This document shows positions 12,120 through 24,400 of a stretch of 64,000 nt of DNA, piece by piece. The translations under genes and the position numbers were made by a program. Source of the stretch: Gyrodactylus bullatarudis (taxonomy: Eukaryota > Platyhelminthes > Monogenea > Gyrodactylidea > Gyrodactylidae); contig SSNU01000231.1 in the NCBI GenBank assembly GCA_012064415.1, positions 1 through 64,000 of the forward strand, written 5' to 3'. The notes below the pieces were generated by a model. It was not told where the DNA came from. It made no database searches and was given only the letters and a program-made list of their open reading frames with translations. Numbering within the stretch: position 1 is the stretch's first letter; the number at the start of each line of letters is the position of its first letter.

Positions 12120-12870
12120 TATTTTTGAGTGATAGTGCTGAAGTTCCATTTTTAGTAAAAAATCTCTCAAATTTGATTATTATTAGTTTCAAGTGGTCAT
12201 CGTGGATTTAGAGGTTTTTTATAGAAATAGTTGATCCCTGAAACTTATTTCACCTATACTAAACCTAAAAAAACCTAAAATTTCATCGATTTTCAAGTAG
12301 TGAAATTGTTCAAAGAATCAAAATTCGATTTTCACACGAAGAATGGCGGATTCTCAAAATCTGAATCAGCATATTTGATTTCTTTGACAAATCGTGATCC
12401 TAAAAATCAACTTTTGATCACTCTCTCACTTTTAAATCAGCAAAAATTATCAACTCAAAGTTCAAAAAAATGGGAATTCAACGCCATCGCTAGATTTGAA
12501 ATATGACATAACTTTCCTAAAATTTGTTTTATTTCAAATTTTTTTCTTCAGATCCTAAAAGTGGAACCTACGATCAAGATTCCAAAAAATCTTGATCAAA
12601 TTCGATTTCTTGATGAAAAAATTCATAATTTTGTAAAAAGCATAAATTCCCATCTTCATATTTATCAGGCGCATATTGAAAATGATTGGGATAATTAATA
12701 TTTTAGCTTCGATCAGGAGAAAAATGGCTGGAATCAAATTCAGCAAATTTTTCATCACATTAATTTTAATACAAAATCATTGTTTCGTTTGCAACCAGTT
12801 CATGAATAGATTTCGGATCAAATGATTTATATATCATTAGAATTCTCCTGAAGAGCCCATTCAGATTCTG
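12120..12870. repeat. Repeat R3 interrupted by an R1 insertion
   Basis: The flanks, about 12120-12255 and 12700-12870, match 62125-62500 in order and orientation, sharing among others the words TTTAGAGGTTTTT, AATAGTTGATCC and AGCAAATTTTTCATCAC. Between them the first copy carries about 430 extra bases, which are an R1 repeat unit (12270-12672). The second copy is the uninterrupted state. This is a nested insertion, with 62125-62500 acting as the empty site. Confidence 0.7.
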
Positions 12871-12942
12871 ACCTAGGCTAGATATCGAAAATTTCCAAAA
12901 TCTATCTCTAACATGGGCGATATATCTTTAATATGTTTCCTT

Positions 12943-13436
12943 GGTAATGGAGTAGATTAAGTGTAGAAAAATTTTCCCTGCCCCAAAATTTTTCTAAGTC
13001 CAAAAAGGTGCGTCTTGTTACTAGGACCAAATAACTACTTATGTATGTAACTTTTGTTTTTAATAAAGATATGTGAAACTTTTTACTCGAGTAAATCAAG
13101 ATTATAGCAGGTCATATAATTATTATTTAATCATATTCTATCTCGCTTATTATTCAACATAAAATTTTGAAACTTGGATCATCTTAAAGAGCATAATTTT
13201 CTAATACTGATTGCATTTTGAAATGTTCAAATATCTTTCTTCTAACCAAAGATATTTAGATTTGAAAATGGTGTTTTTACTCATTTCTTAGGGTTAATAA
13301 TAATAAGGGGCTTACATCATCAAACAAAGAGGGATAGAGAAGGAATGTGTGACTGACATACGCAAGACGCACCTTTTTGGACTTGGAAAAATTTTGGGGC
13401 AGGGAAAATTTTTCTACGCTTAATCTACTCCATTAC
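12943..13436. mobile_element. Non-autonomous DNA transposon with long terminal inverted repeats
   Basis: Terminal inverted repeats of about 74 bp (12943-13019 and 13362-13436) match with about two substitutions. They begin GGTAATGGAGTAGATTAAG on the left and the same minus one G on the right. The element is flanked on both sides by the direct repeat TGTTTCCTT (12934-12942 and 13437-13445), a 9-bp target-site duplication. About 340 bp of AT-rich interior has no transposase. Long inverted repeats with a 9-bp duplication are what Mutator-like (MULE) derivatives show; that assignment is inference. The open frame at 12908-13099 is only a shadow of the left end. Confidence 0.8.
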
Positions 13437-13445
13437 TGTTTCCTT

Positions 13446-14744
13446 TTTTTAAATGGTTTATCTGAACAAAGGTTAAAATAAGCATTTTTTTCAAAAAGCA
13501 GTTCACCACTAATCATGAAATCATTGAAACAATAACTTTTGCATTCACCTAAAAAGGGTATTGGATTATTTTTTTCTTGGATAGATAATTTTCCGGAAAT
13601 ATTGTCTGTAAATCTACATCCACAAAAAACTAGATTGTAGTTCTATGGTGTTTAGTTATGAAAGAAAAAGAATAATTAGTAGTTCTCTCTTACCAAAGTT
13701 ATCAGCATATAATTTCACTAAATACTTACTCACTTCAATCATTGTGTACTCTACTGACCTATCTTTCTTTCTACAGATTAACAATTTAGATAATTTTTCA
13801 CAGATTTCATTATCCATTTTAGAGTACACACAAGAAATACATACTTTTTTATGCCTGGCTCAAATAAAATAAATAAAAAAGCATTAGCAGTTTTGGAATT
13901 AGATTTTAAACTAACTATCGTTAGACCAGCCTAAATGCTAGATGTAGGGAGTTGTTCCAGCACACAACTACATTAAAATTTTATTAAATTATTTCCTCCA
14001 CAACCAAAAATACAGGGAATGAGAATGAGAACGCCAGAGAAAGGATAGAGTCTGCAATTAATTCTGTAAAGATTTAAAATCTTTTAGATTAATACTCTAT
14101 AGATTAGTTGACTAGCTTATATCCTCCCAATGGTTATCTCTAAACACACGGCTAACAGGCAAGTTTTAAAAACACAAAATTTTCTCTCTGGTTTTCTCCT
14201 AATGGAAATTGAATTCTTGTATGAAATTTTCTGATTGATTCCATTGAATGCAAATCTTGCATCCATCCTTTTGTTCCATGTTAATCCTTTTAAGCGTTTC
14301 AATTATATTCAATTTCTTAATAAGCTGATCAGTCCCGGAATTTTAAATATTCTTTTATAATATACAAATAGTATTCCACATATTCTTCCTATACAGGCAT
14401 CGTAAAGTAATTAATTTCACCATGATGTGAAAATATTCGGAAACCATTGAATACGAGTTTAAAATTCATTAAAGATCTAAAAATGTCCCCCATTCTAAAA
14501 TCGTGATTAAGTTCAGATTCCAAGAAACGTCTCATAGTTGCAGCAAATTTTCCTTCAACTTTAACCTAGGATTCTTCAGAATCAGAACCAAAATAAATCT
14601 TGCGCGAATTCCATAATAAACGAAAGAAAATTAAATATTTCTATAAAAAGCTTTATCTGGTTAATTTACTGCAGCCTGTTATAGATAATGAAAAAAATTG
14701 CTTTCTATGATTAATATATTCTGAAATCAAGGTAAAATTGTTAG
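13446..14744. other. Spacer with one inverted duplicate and no firm gene
   Basis: A possible exon follows the acceptor ttctacag at 13776 and reads INNLDNFSQISLSIL before a weak gtacac donor; I do not call it. The stretch 14565-14690 is an inverted near-copy of 37440-37590 (see findings). The rest is AT-rich. Confidence 0.4.
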
Positions 14745-16993
14745 TAATTCCCAAGAAACAAAAGATTTGCGCAAGATTTAACTTTCTAAGAACCAATCTG
14801 AAAATAATAATTCTGCAGGATCCTACTTTAGCTCTTAAAGTCCCACCTGGTAATTTCAATTATATATCATTTTTGTAACTTATTTTTACTCGTTCAAGTC
14901 TTAGTAAAAACTTCGTTTGCCACTCATTTGATTGAGAAAACCAATTTTAGATAAATAATTCCTGAATAAAAAATAATTGCGTTAAACTGATTGTAGGTTC
15001 GAAATCAGCTTATTTACAAAACAACGTGAAAGATTTCTCCAACTTGATGTGCTTCTTAGGGTTCAAGTGTTTCATCTTAATTACTCTTTCTTATCATATT
15101 TAAAAGTTGATTCTTGACCAGATATTATTTTTCAGCTTGAATTAATCAATCTCAGAGAATGTCCGATAAATCTCGATCAAGAGATACTCTCCATGATTGC
15201 TAATAGGGAACAAAGTCTTCCTGACAATATGATTGAGTACATTTCAGGAATACTTGAGCTTGTACAAAATCCTAATGCTGTTCTGGATAGAATCGGTCAG
15301 ACGGAAAAAATATCCGGATCAAGACTAGATCGGATTAATGACATTATTCTTTTCTTTCGCAATTATAACAAGGTAAGAGAACAAATTTTCCCATCTTTAT
15401 AAAAACTATTTCCTCTTAATTATTTTTGATGAAGGATCAATATCTTATGGCTCTTTTGAGAATCCAATTCGGATTAATTAAAAAGAATATTTTTAAAATT
15501 TATTTTGAACCCGATTGTAAAAAGGAGTAATTTTGAGGATATTTTCTTGGATTATAAAAACATCATAAGCTAATATATGTGAAGATTATAAGAGAGGTTT
15601 TGAGTAGTCTGGTCTGAGATCTACCTTCAAGTCACTAACGATAAACATTTGATACAAAAACGAAATTAAATTTGAAAATCTTTTAGCAATTATGAAAAAA
15701 ATAATGATAAAATGGAGATTTACTGTAATAAGTCTAATTTAAATTCTTTTTGATGAAAAAATATGATAGATCAAATGCTCTTTTATCAAGTATTTGAAAG
15801 AAACGTGATCTTTACGATAAATCCACTTCTGTTAGGTATTTTTTTTTCGATTCTAAAATGAAACATTTAATTAATACATCTTGAAAATCATCTGAATTCC
15901 AGAGCAAACTTGGGAAGAGATTGAATTTGATGTAAAACAACTCTGACTCTCTCCCCTCGAAATAAGTTCATAGAAACATCTATTTTATCTCAACAAACTG
16001 TTTTTATAATCCACCCCTTTTCCAAACCTTTAGTCTGAATGTTTTTGAATAAGATTGATCCTAGTCAAAAACTGCATAGCTAGCAGGTGTGAGAAGAAAA
16101 GCAATAAAACTGGAAATTGATTTTAGACAGCCACTAATGTTTCTTGTTAGGTGATTTCTAAAAATTATTATTAAGTATTATGAATTATGAAAAAACTTGA
16201 TATCTTCATCTTAGAACCTGTTGCTTCGAAATTGTGATCATAAGCAAATCGTGGTACAGTGAATTTTCTAATAATCGAATACAAAAAAGATCGACTCGAT
16301 AAAAATTAACCTACCCTCTACTATAAGGTAGTCATATTAAAATAGTAATTAAAAATTTCCCAATTTACTTTTGGTCGTAATTTTTCCAATGTTTCTTTCA
16401 GACGACCTCATATTTAGGCTCCGTATGTATAAATCTACCATCAACATTTCAAAGCAATAGGTTCTTAGATGATGTTTTTTCATGAATTATCGATGAAATT
16501 TATACCATTAGATTAAGAATCAAAATTCCACTATTGTTTTTAGAAAAAACGTAAAAGAAAACATTACTGGATGTCTGAAATCAATTTCCAGTTTTATCCG
16601 CTAGCATTTCTTAAAAATCATGTGAAGTAATTGAATTTGATTACAATTTTAACATGCGTACTTTATAGCATAGGATCGTTTATTTTTTATCTACTTGGTC
16701 TTTTTTGTATAAAATTATTATAGATTTCGCTGTATATCTAAAATTAATCTAATTTTTTGATTGTAAAATATCATATTCAGAGTATTTATGATAAAAAATT
16801 CGATAAAAGGAGTGTAACAATGCCGATTTATGATTTTCTTAGAAAATATAATAATCTTTGTGGTAAAAAATCGATAAGGAATCATATTGGAGATAAATTA
16901 AATTATTCAACAAAAACTCTTCTCGGATCTTCATTAACCAAATTATCAATAAAAATTCTTTCTGGACATCATTTTTTATTTATATTCACTTAA
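14745..16993 (+). CDS. 3' exons of a possible Treslin/TICRR-like replication initiation factor
   Basis: Exons with compatible phases: 14745-14849, a 16-base mini-exon 14899-14914, 14997-15066, 15136-15372 and a terminal exon 16781-16993 with stop, followed at once by AATAAA (16993-16998). Introns are 49, 82, 69 and about 1400 nt. The fourth exon is the firmest (ttttcag acceptor, gtaaga donor, 79 codons). The run RERFLQLDVLLRVQLEL followed by helices around MIEYISGILELV resembles the conserved core of Treslin/Sld3-type proteins (ECQLQV-LRLE and the following EEMTDLLR helix), which load Cdc45 at origins. This is remembered similarity with few identities. Upstream exons are missing from the model. 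The 15372 donor could instead join the phase-0 exon at 21453, making this one longer gene; a weaker resemblance to the FANCD2 N-terminus was also noted. Confidence 0.4.
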
Positions 16994-16998
16994 ATAAA

Positions 16999-19900
16999 TA
17001 AATTCAAATTCTCATACATTATTGAAAGCTTTTAAAGATTCTTAGTTATTTTCGATAACTCCCACTAAACTTCATTTTAGAGATACTTTAATTCTTATAT
17101 TAACTTAAGTTATTAACTTTTCTTATTCGAAACCCAAATTCGTTCTCAGTAATTTATAGTTGAGCTGTTGAAGTCTATAGACATAAAAACAACTTTTACC
17201 TTAAATATCCTGGGATAGATATCGGTGCGCCAAACTGATTGCAGCTTCATTCACCATATGAAGAGTTTAGAGGAAAATTATTACACTAAACTCTCCTTAA
17301 AAAATGACTGGAAAACCCGACGCACAAAATAAAATCAATGGTTTACTCATGAGTATTACAATAAAAATATAATTAATTTATTCGAGATTTTAGAGATTTT
17401 AGAGCTAAAGATGGATCAATTTCTGGTTAAATTTGATGAAATTTTGAACTTGCACTAAACGTTCATAGCACTTTCTCTGCAACCTTTTTCCAGAACTTTA
17501 GCTTAAGTAATAATAAGAATTATTTTTTCATCATTGAGTAATCAACATAAGATTTGCCAGGAGCTCTTGAATCGCTATCCTGTCCAATATTATTGTATTT
17601 GCGATCAATTATTGAAACCTGAAACCACGATTATTTTTCTCTATTTTGCAATTTTTGTGTTATCTCGAAATGTTTAGGTCTTCTGAAGGACTTTCTATCA
17701 GTTAAATAACTAGTTTTTGGGCAACCAAAATGTTTTTCATGAATGTTTTGGAAAAGTAGTTTTCGGAATTTCCCTCAAACAAGTTTTTACCCTTAACTTC
17801 TCTGAGTCGTAAAATTTTTTATTGCTTTTTTTAGACAGAAACTTAATTATTCATTCATTCTAAAAGTGCAAAAATCTTGTGGATCACATCTTTTTTCAAT
17901 TGTAAGGTTTTCTTGTTTTTCTTCACCTCAAATTTAAATCTTTTCGCCTATTTTACATGTAATTCGGATGAGTTTCCTTTTAAAATGGAACTGTGAATTA
18001 AGAAGAAGTATCCTGATATGGTTTCACAATCAAGCTTTTTTCAACCCTTTCGATACCAGATCATATACCTATGTTCAAACAGACTTTTTAAAATTATTTT
18101 AAAACATTTTTCGTGATTTTTTCGATAATATATCAAAAAAAATTAAGTTTGCTATCAGAAATGAATAGAATTGCGCTTTTCTCGTTACGCCTCATATTCC
18201 AAGTGCTTCTTACATTTTTGATCTGTTATCTTTTCATCAAAATTTGAAAATTCAATCATTTTAAAGACGGATTCTGATAAAGTTTACTTTTCCTTAACTC
18301 TGAATGAATAATTCAACGTACTAATTTTTCATAAAATCCTCAATTTTCTGTGTTTTTCTATTAACATACATAATTGGTTGTCATAAGAATAAGAATGAAG
18401 GTTTTCTCTGAGAAAGAGACATCAGACTATTGATGAATTTGATAGATGAGGCTTCTAATTTCTCAACCAAAGCCAAGTGGGAGAAAAGTTCTAATTGTAA
18501 TTAACCATCAATAAATATATCCCAATACAAAAAAAATCTTTTTTTGTCATCACTGTCATAACTCCATAGTTGATCTATGAAATTGGGAATTACCCCCATC
18601 TACAGTGTAGATTCTACACCTAGATAATATGAAGATGGGAATTTTTTGATTTTTACAAAGTTCTTGATTTTCTCATTGAGAAATCGAATTTGATCACGAT
18701 TATTTGGAATGAGGCCCACTTGCACGAAATGAAGAAAAATGAATTTCTTGGAAAATTATGGCATCATTTTATTACCATAAAACATTAGATAAATTCGAAA
18801 TTTTTCAGGGATCTTAAATCATCAAAATTTTATCTATTCTTTTCTTTTGTAATTTCATATTAACTAGGTGTAGTTTATTTATGGTATTTAGCGAAATTCT
18901 GAAAGTAGATCTAAGATCAGCATAAGATTTTAGAAAACTTATATCAGATCATATAAAAGATCTAATAAATTTTTTTTCAAATCACTATTCGTGTTATCTT
19001 AGTATCGTAAGGTTCTGGTAGAAGCTTTGGAAAATGGTTGCTTATATCCCAATCAAACCTACTTTAAATAATAAGTTTTAAGGACATAAAAATTTCAGTT
19101 CTTGGTGGATTTTGATGAAAAATCTGTTATACAAGTCTCGTAAAATTGTTTTTGATTAAACAATTAAAAATAAACTTTTAAAATCAAAATCAACTTTAAA
19201 AAATAACCCCTTCAAGTGCCTTTGAAGGTGCGTACCACATAAACAACTCATTACTATACAAAAAGCCTCATAAAAATTTCATTAGGAAATCTAACAATCC
19301 CCTGCAATACGCAAAGATATCAGCTCTATCATCCATCAAGCTAGTAATAATTCAAAGAAAGTTGATCTTTTCAATAAGATATTTTATTCGTGAGTCTATT
19401 TTCCAGATAGAAGATAACCAATTTTAGGATCAAAAAATATCCGATTTTTGATAGATACTTGCATTAAAATAACTCTAATATCCTATTCTATCGTTATCTA
19501 TAGACAAAAGGTTGAATACAAGGGTTAAGTAATGGAACATTCTTCTATGTAATAGAAATTCATGACCGATTATCCCTGAGAATGAGTAGTAAATCAAAGG
19601 ATATATATTCTTCTGAGACAACTATATTTATCAGAATAAAGATTTTGTTAGACATTGAAATATTCTTATTATCATTATTCGATTCTTTTCTTTATTATCT
19701 TTATAAACAGATTATTGATTAACTTTTATGATTACTTTTCAATTGAATTTTGGAAAATTCGAGACTCTTCTATACTATAATGCGGATTACTTTTAAATTA
19801 TTCTTTTTATTATTGTTGTTGATTGTGTGATGATGATTATCATTACGAAATTACGTATATTTCTCTTTATTTCCTCTCATTTCTATTGTTACCAGCATAA

Positions 19901-20016
19901 CATATCTACGTATTTCGAGATGATGACAAATGAAAATGATCTGATCATTCCTTATGAGAAATTAAAATCAAAAGTTCAGTGTTTTATTCAACCCTTTCGG
20001 GATCAAATCTAAACCT
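16999..20016. other. Gene-free AT-rich stretch
   Basis: Contains one R1 end at about 18626-18840. Open frames here (for example 19827-20012) have low-complexity composition. No exon with matching splice borders was found. It may be intronic if the two flanking gene models are one gene. Confidence 0.4.
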
Positions 20017-20710
20017 AATTGACATAAAGATTAGAATTTACTGTTTCTACAAAAAACCTCAATATTTTTCTCTGGATTCAGAGAAATAAATAATTTTTTG
20101 AATTCTAAAACGGATTAAAGATATTCGAAAAATTTCTGAAAAAAATTCAATCTGACCAAAATCAGGCCGTTTTTCGAAAATGTACCAAATTTCCACTTTT
20201 TCAACTTTTGAACCCAAAATTTTTATCGATTTCAATGATTCAAAGCAGTTAAGTGATGATATCAGGGATCAAGACTAGACGAAGAATTCAGAAGTTCACT
20301 GAGATTCGTCATTTCTGTGGGAAATCGAACCATTTGAATTACCCATATTACCCAAAATCTGGTAGTTTAACTTTTTCTCGAAAACAGTAAGACCTTCGCT
20401 ATCTCTATGGCCAAATACGAATTATTTGTCTAATGTTGATCCTAAATAATATCACTTAACTGCTTCGTATCATCGAAATTGATAAAAGTTTTGGGTTCAA
20501 AAGTTGAAAAAGTGGAAATTTGGTACATTTTCGAAAAACGGCCTGATTTTGGTCAGATTGAATTTTTTTCAGAAATTTTTCGAATATCCACATCTTATTA
20601 GCTCATTCCGTTTTAGAATTCAAAAGATTATTTTTTCTGTGAATCCTGAGAAAAATATCGAGTTTTTTTGTAAAAATAGTAAATTCTCATCTTCATGTCA
20701 ACTAGCTTTA
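20017..20710. repeat. Palindromic repeat R2
   Basis: The left half, about 20017-20255, and right half, about 20455-20710, are reverse complements over roughly 230-250 bp with scattered mismatches, around a 200-bp non-palindromic centre. Shared words include CAAATTTCCACTTTTTCAAC and, in reverse, its complement near 20500. The outer ends (ATTAGAATTTACT and its partner ending TTCATGTCAACTAGC) resemble R1 ends, so the families are related. Single-sided copies lie near 3560-3835 and 26740-27090. No coding capacity is visible. Confidence 0.75.
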
Positions 20711-21452
20711 TTTAATGACCTCAGAGATTAAACTCATCCGTTTATGATTTTTCAAAACTTTTATTTTTGCGCGACCATACAAGTACCATTCAAGAATTTC
20801 CAAGATCAAAAAAGTTAATTTAATAGTGAAATACTTTTTAGTCCAACTGTTTCTTTTTTGAGGTAAAAATATAGAACCGAATTGACTAAGCAGATATTTT
20901 CATCGAATTAGTCGGGCCTTAAGTAGTAATATAAGAATAGACCTATAGATATTTTGCCAAAATCTTACAACTTTGCTAAAAATAACTGCTTAGATTTATT
21001 AATTATGAATTTTAATTGTAGCCTTACAGTTATTATTTAAATTTATCTACCACGTAGTTTTAATATCCATCCGATTTATATTTATCAAATTTCAATATCT
21101 CGAATCAGATAGCTTGAGTTCCACTTGAAATTGTATATTGAAAGAAATTGTATATTTAATGTTCCACAACCCCAGTGACAGAAATAGTTTTAATCCGAGT
21201 TTTTTTCAATGAATCATTAGCAAGACATTTTGTTCAAGAAAAATTCTAGAGTATTTGTTTCTGGCATTCATTTGATGTTCAGAGGCCAATCAGTGTGAAA
21301 TAAAACCCCTCATTAGAAACTACTTTTCATTAAATTATTCAAAATAACCTGACCCACCCTCAAGTTGATTGTTTTCATTTTAGATTTTAGTCATGAGAAT
21401 GACTCTTGAAAGATTAAATTTGAAAAATTGAGTTAAACTTTTATCTCTCTAG

Positions 21453-24400
21453 CTACAGAATCAATCACCAGACAAGGAAGATTATGCGTATTTATCGGAG
21501 AACGAATTGACCACATTATTCTCTCAATCAGTGAGTATTTAATGAAATCTTAACATAAACCTTTTTTTAATCAGATCGAATAAAATTAAATCAGACACTG
21601 ATGAAATTATTTCCATGAAATTTCCTCACAGTAGATGTTTCTTACAATTGCAGTTTAAGTAACTCAATGAAAGAATCAAACTTAAGACTTTGGCTAAATT
21701 TTAATGGGAATTCCATTTTTTTCACACTGTCCAAGTAAGAAATCTGAAGATTATAAGGCTCTTGATGAAGAATCCAAGTAGATCTTGAAATTCCTTAACC
21801 CTTTCGGCGCCGAAATTATTTCACAATTTTTATAAAAACCAAAATTTAGCTATAAAAATACTAAGTTATTTGGCCAAAAATGTTATTAATGCAAGTTCAC
21901 ATTGTGGGCTTCAATTTAAACTTTAATTGATCCAGAAACCTATCAAATTAGTAGAGTTATGAAGGTTCAAAAAAAATTGGAAAATGGACATATATGTCCA
22001 TCGGCACCGAAAGGGTTAAAAAAAATTTAAATTCTATCTACCTTAAATAACTCTTGAATGGTTAATTTTTTGAGCTCTACCACATTTCTCTCAAATAAAC
22101 CAATGGAATATAACTTGATTTTGATCTTTTGCATAATGTATGAGATTTTATCGTGAAATTCCGTAGATTTTCGTTCAACTAAAATACAGTATATTCTCTT
22201 CTGCGTTTTCTTATCTAATAATTTAGTAATCCAATACATTTCCAGAGGTAAAATTCATATTAAATCTCTTGGTTTTATATTCAAATATTCACAGATATAT
22301 ATATATTCTTTCCTTTTACCATTCATGTGAATTGCCATATCTACCAGATATTATTTTATTGTTCTCAGTTTTTTTAGAAATTAATTTTATAACTTGCCAT
22401 TTCTTTGATTTTCTTTCCTATAGCTAAAACCTTAACTTGTTCTATGAAGGTAAAATCATAAATTTGAATTGTCAAACTATGAAATATAGGGCATATAAGA
22501 TTCTAAAAGCTAAAAGACTAAAAGCTTACAAGTCATCGGTATTTCCTCTTTTTGGCTATATTTTCCCTCTTCTACCTAACTTGAATAATGCTCAATCGTT
22601 AACAATTGAGCGGGTGCAATATATAGATTTTTACATTCCCTTTTTCCTCATCTAGACTCGTACAATGCACTCATCTTAATCTCAGGGATTAAACCTCTCT
22701 GGGTTCGTAGATATGCATTTATAGTTTTAAAATTTTATGAGTCATATTCTATCTCTGTGAATAATCATAACCTCAGAAATATGAATCTAATTACTTCTTA
22801 TCTACTTTCAACGCTATTAAGTTAAAATATGAATTGTCTGATTGTGATGTCTTGACTATTCTTAAATTAGTCATGTCTCACATTAGATCTAAATTGGACT
22901 ACACTAAATCTTTACTTTATTCATATCTTCATTAACAAGATGATTTTCGTTTTGCTTGCAGACACTAGTTTTTCATATTTAATACCTTTTATGATTATAT
23001 TTCACATTCGCCAAATTGATGAATTTTTTTTGTTAGAAATAAATTGATTGAATATTATTTTTATTTATATTCTTTTATTTCTGTATATTTTTTAAATTAG
23101 AACCTACAAAGATTATACTATATTTATTTTCTAGTTATTATTATATTTATTGAAATATAAGTGATTTGTCTAACAACAACAAAAAAATATGAACGAAAAT
23201 GTCAAAAATCTAGATAGTTCAATTCATCAAGGCTTATCAGATTCAATTTACAGCTCAATCATTAAATATTTTTCAATTATTAATTATATTATCAAACTTT
23301 GATGATCATTGATCAAATTTCATCATAAGTCGTTGTACTAGTATTCAAATTAAGATTAATGAGTTTTCTCAAAGATTGGTTTAGTTTAATTATAGTTTTT
23401 TTATATGTAATGAAAAATCGGATTATGCATATTTAATTACACGAGTGGTGAAAAGAAATTTCAGGATATTATTCTGGTCCAAAATTTTACGCTGATCACG
23501 AATCTGACCTTGAAATAATGCTAGAGCGCCCACGAGCTGAGATATTGGCCGAAACACAAATTTGCACAAAATTTCAGACTATCACTACAATAATTTCATT
23601 TTTTCCGGTAATGAACCTTAATATGAAAAAATGAGGAATCTAATGATTACCAAATTATGGGTGTATAAAAGGTTCATGCCCCTAATTAAAGCGAGGAAAA
23701 AAAATTTTCGAAAAAAAAAAAATAAGGTCAAAATCTAAATAGCTCAGAAACGAAATAAGATGGTTAGCCTCAAGGAAATGCTGTAACGACTTGAAAAGGT
23801 CATAATCAGATTCGAAATATACGGTGTGTGATACTTGAGGTCAAAGTATTCTTGTTCAAAATAATTTATTGAAAAGTAACTGAGTCGAATGTAGCTCAAG
23901 AAGATGAAAAACTTTGTGGTTCTATCCATGATCAATGATTCCAATCGATCTCTGAAGGTAAACCTGATTTTGCTTCATCATCGAAGTCCATCTTTTTTTC
24001 GAATGCAGAAACTCATCTGAATACGTTTTTTTAATCTCCAGAATTGAGCTTTCAAGGTATCCGCTGTGCAAGAACTTGAGCCATATTCGCATGGAATAAT
24101 CTTGCAAAATCCTTTTATGTTTAAACAAGAGATTACTAGAAAAGAGGACAGTAAATTTGTTAATTTGCCCTATCTTGATAATATGAATAGAATTTTTATA
24201 AGAATTATCCGATATCATCTCTGCACACAAAATAGACCAATAAAAATTCTCAACTCAATCAACGAAATACTAGTTGATTATCTCAAACTTTTAACATGGA
24301 AATAATAGGCTAACATTCAAAAATAAATCATCGTATTTTTTCAGGAAATCTTTCAAATTTAACATTTTTCTGTGGCGCAATCATATGCTTTTTTGATCCA

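Noticed and set aside
12908..13099. 63-codon minus-strand frame
   Set aside because: It coincides with the left terminal inverted repeat of the transposon.
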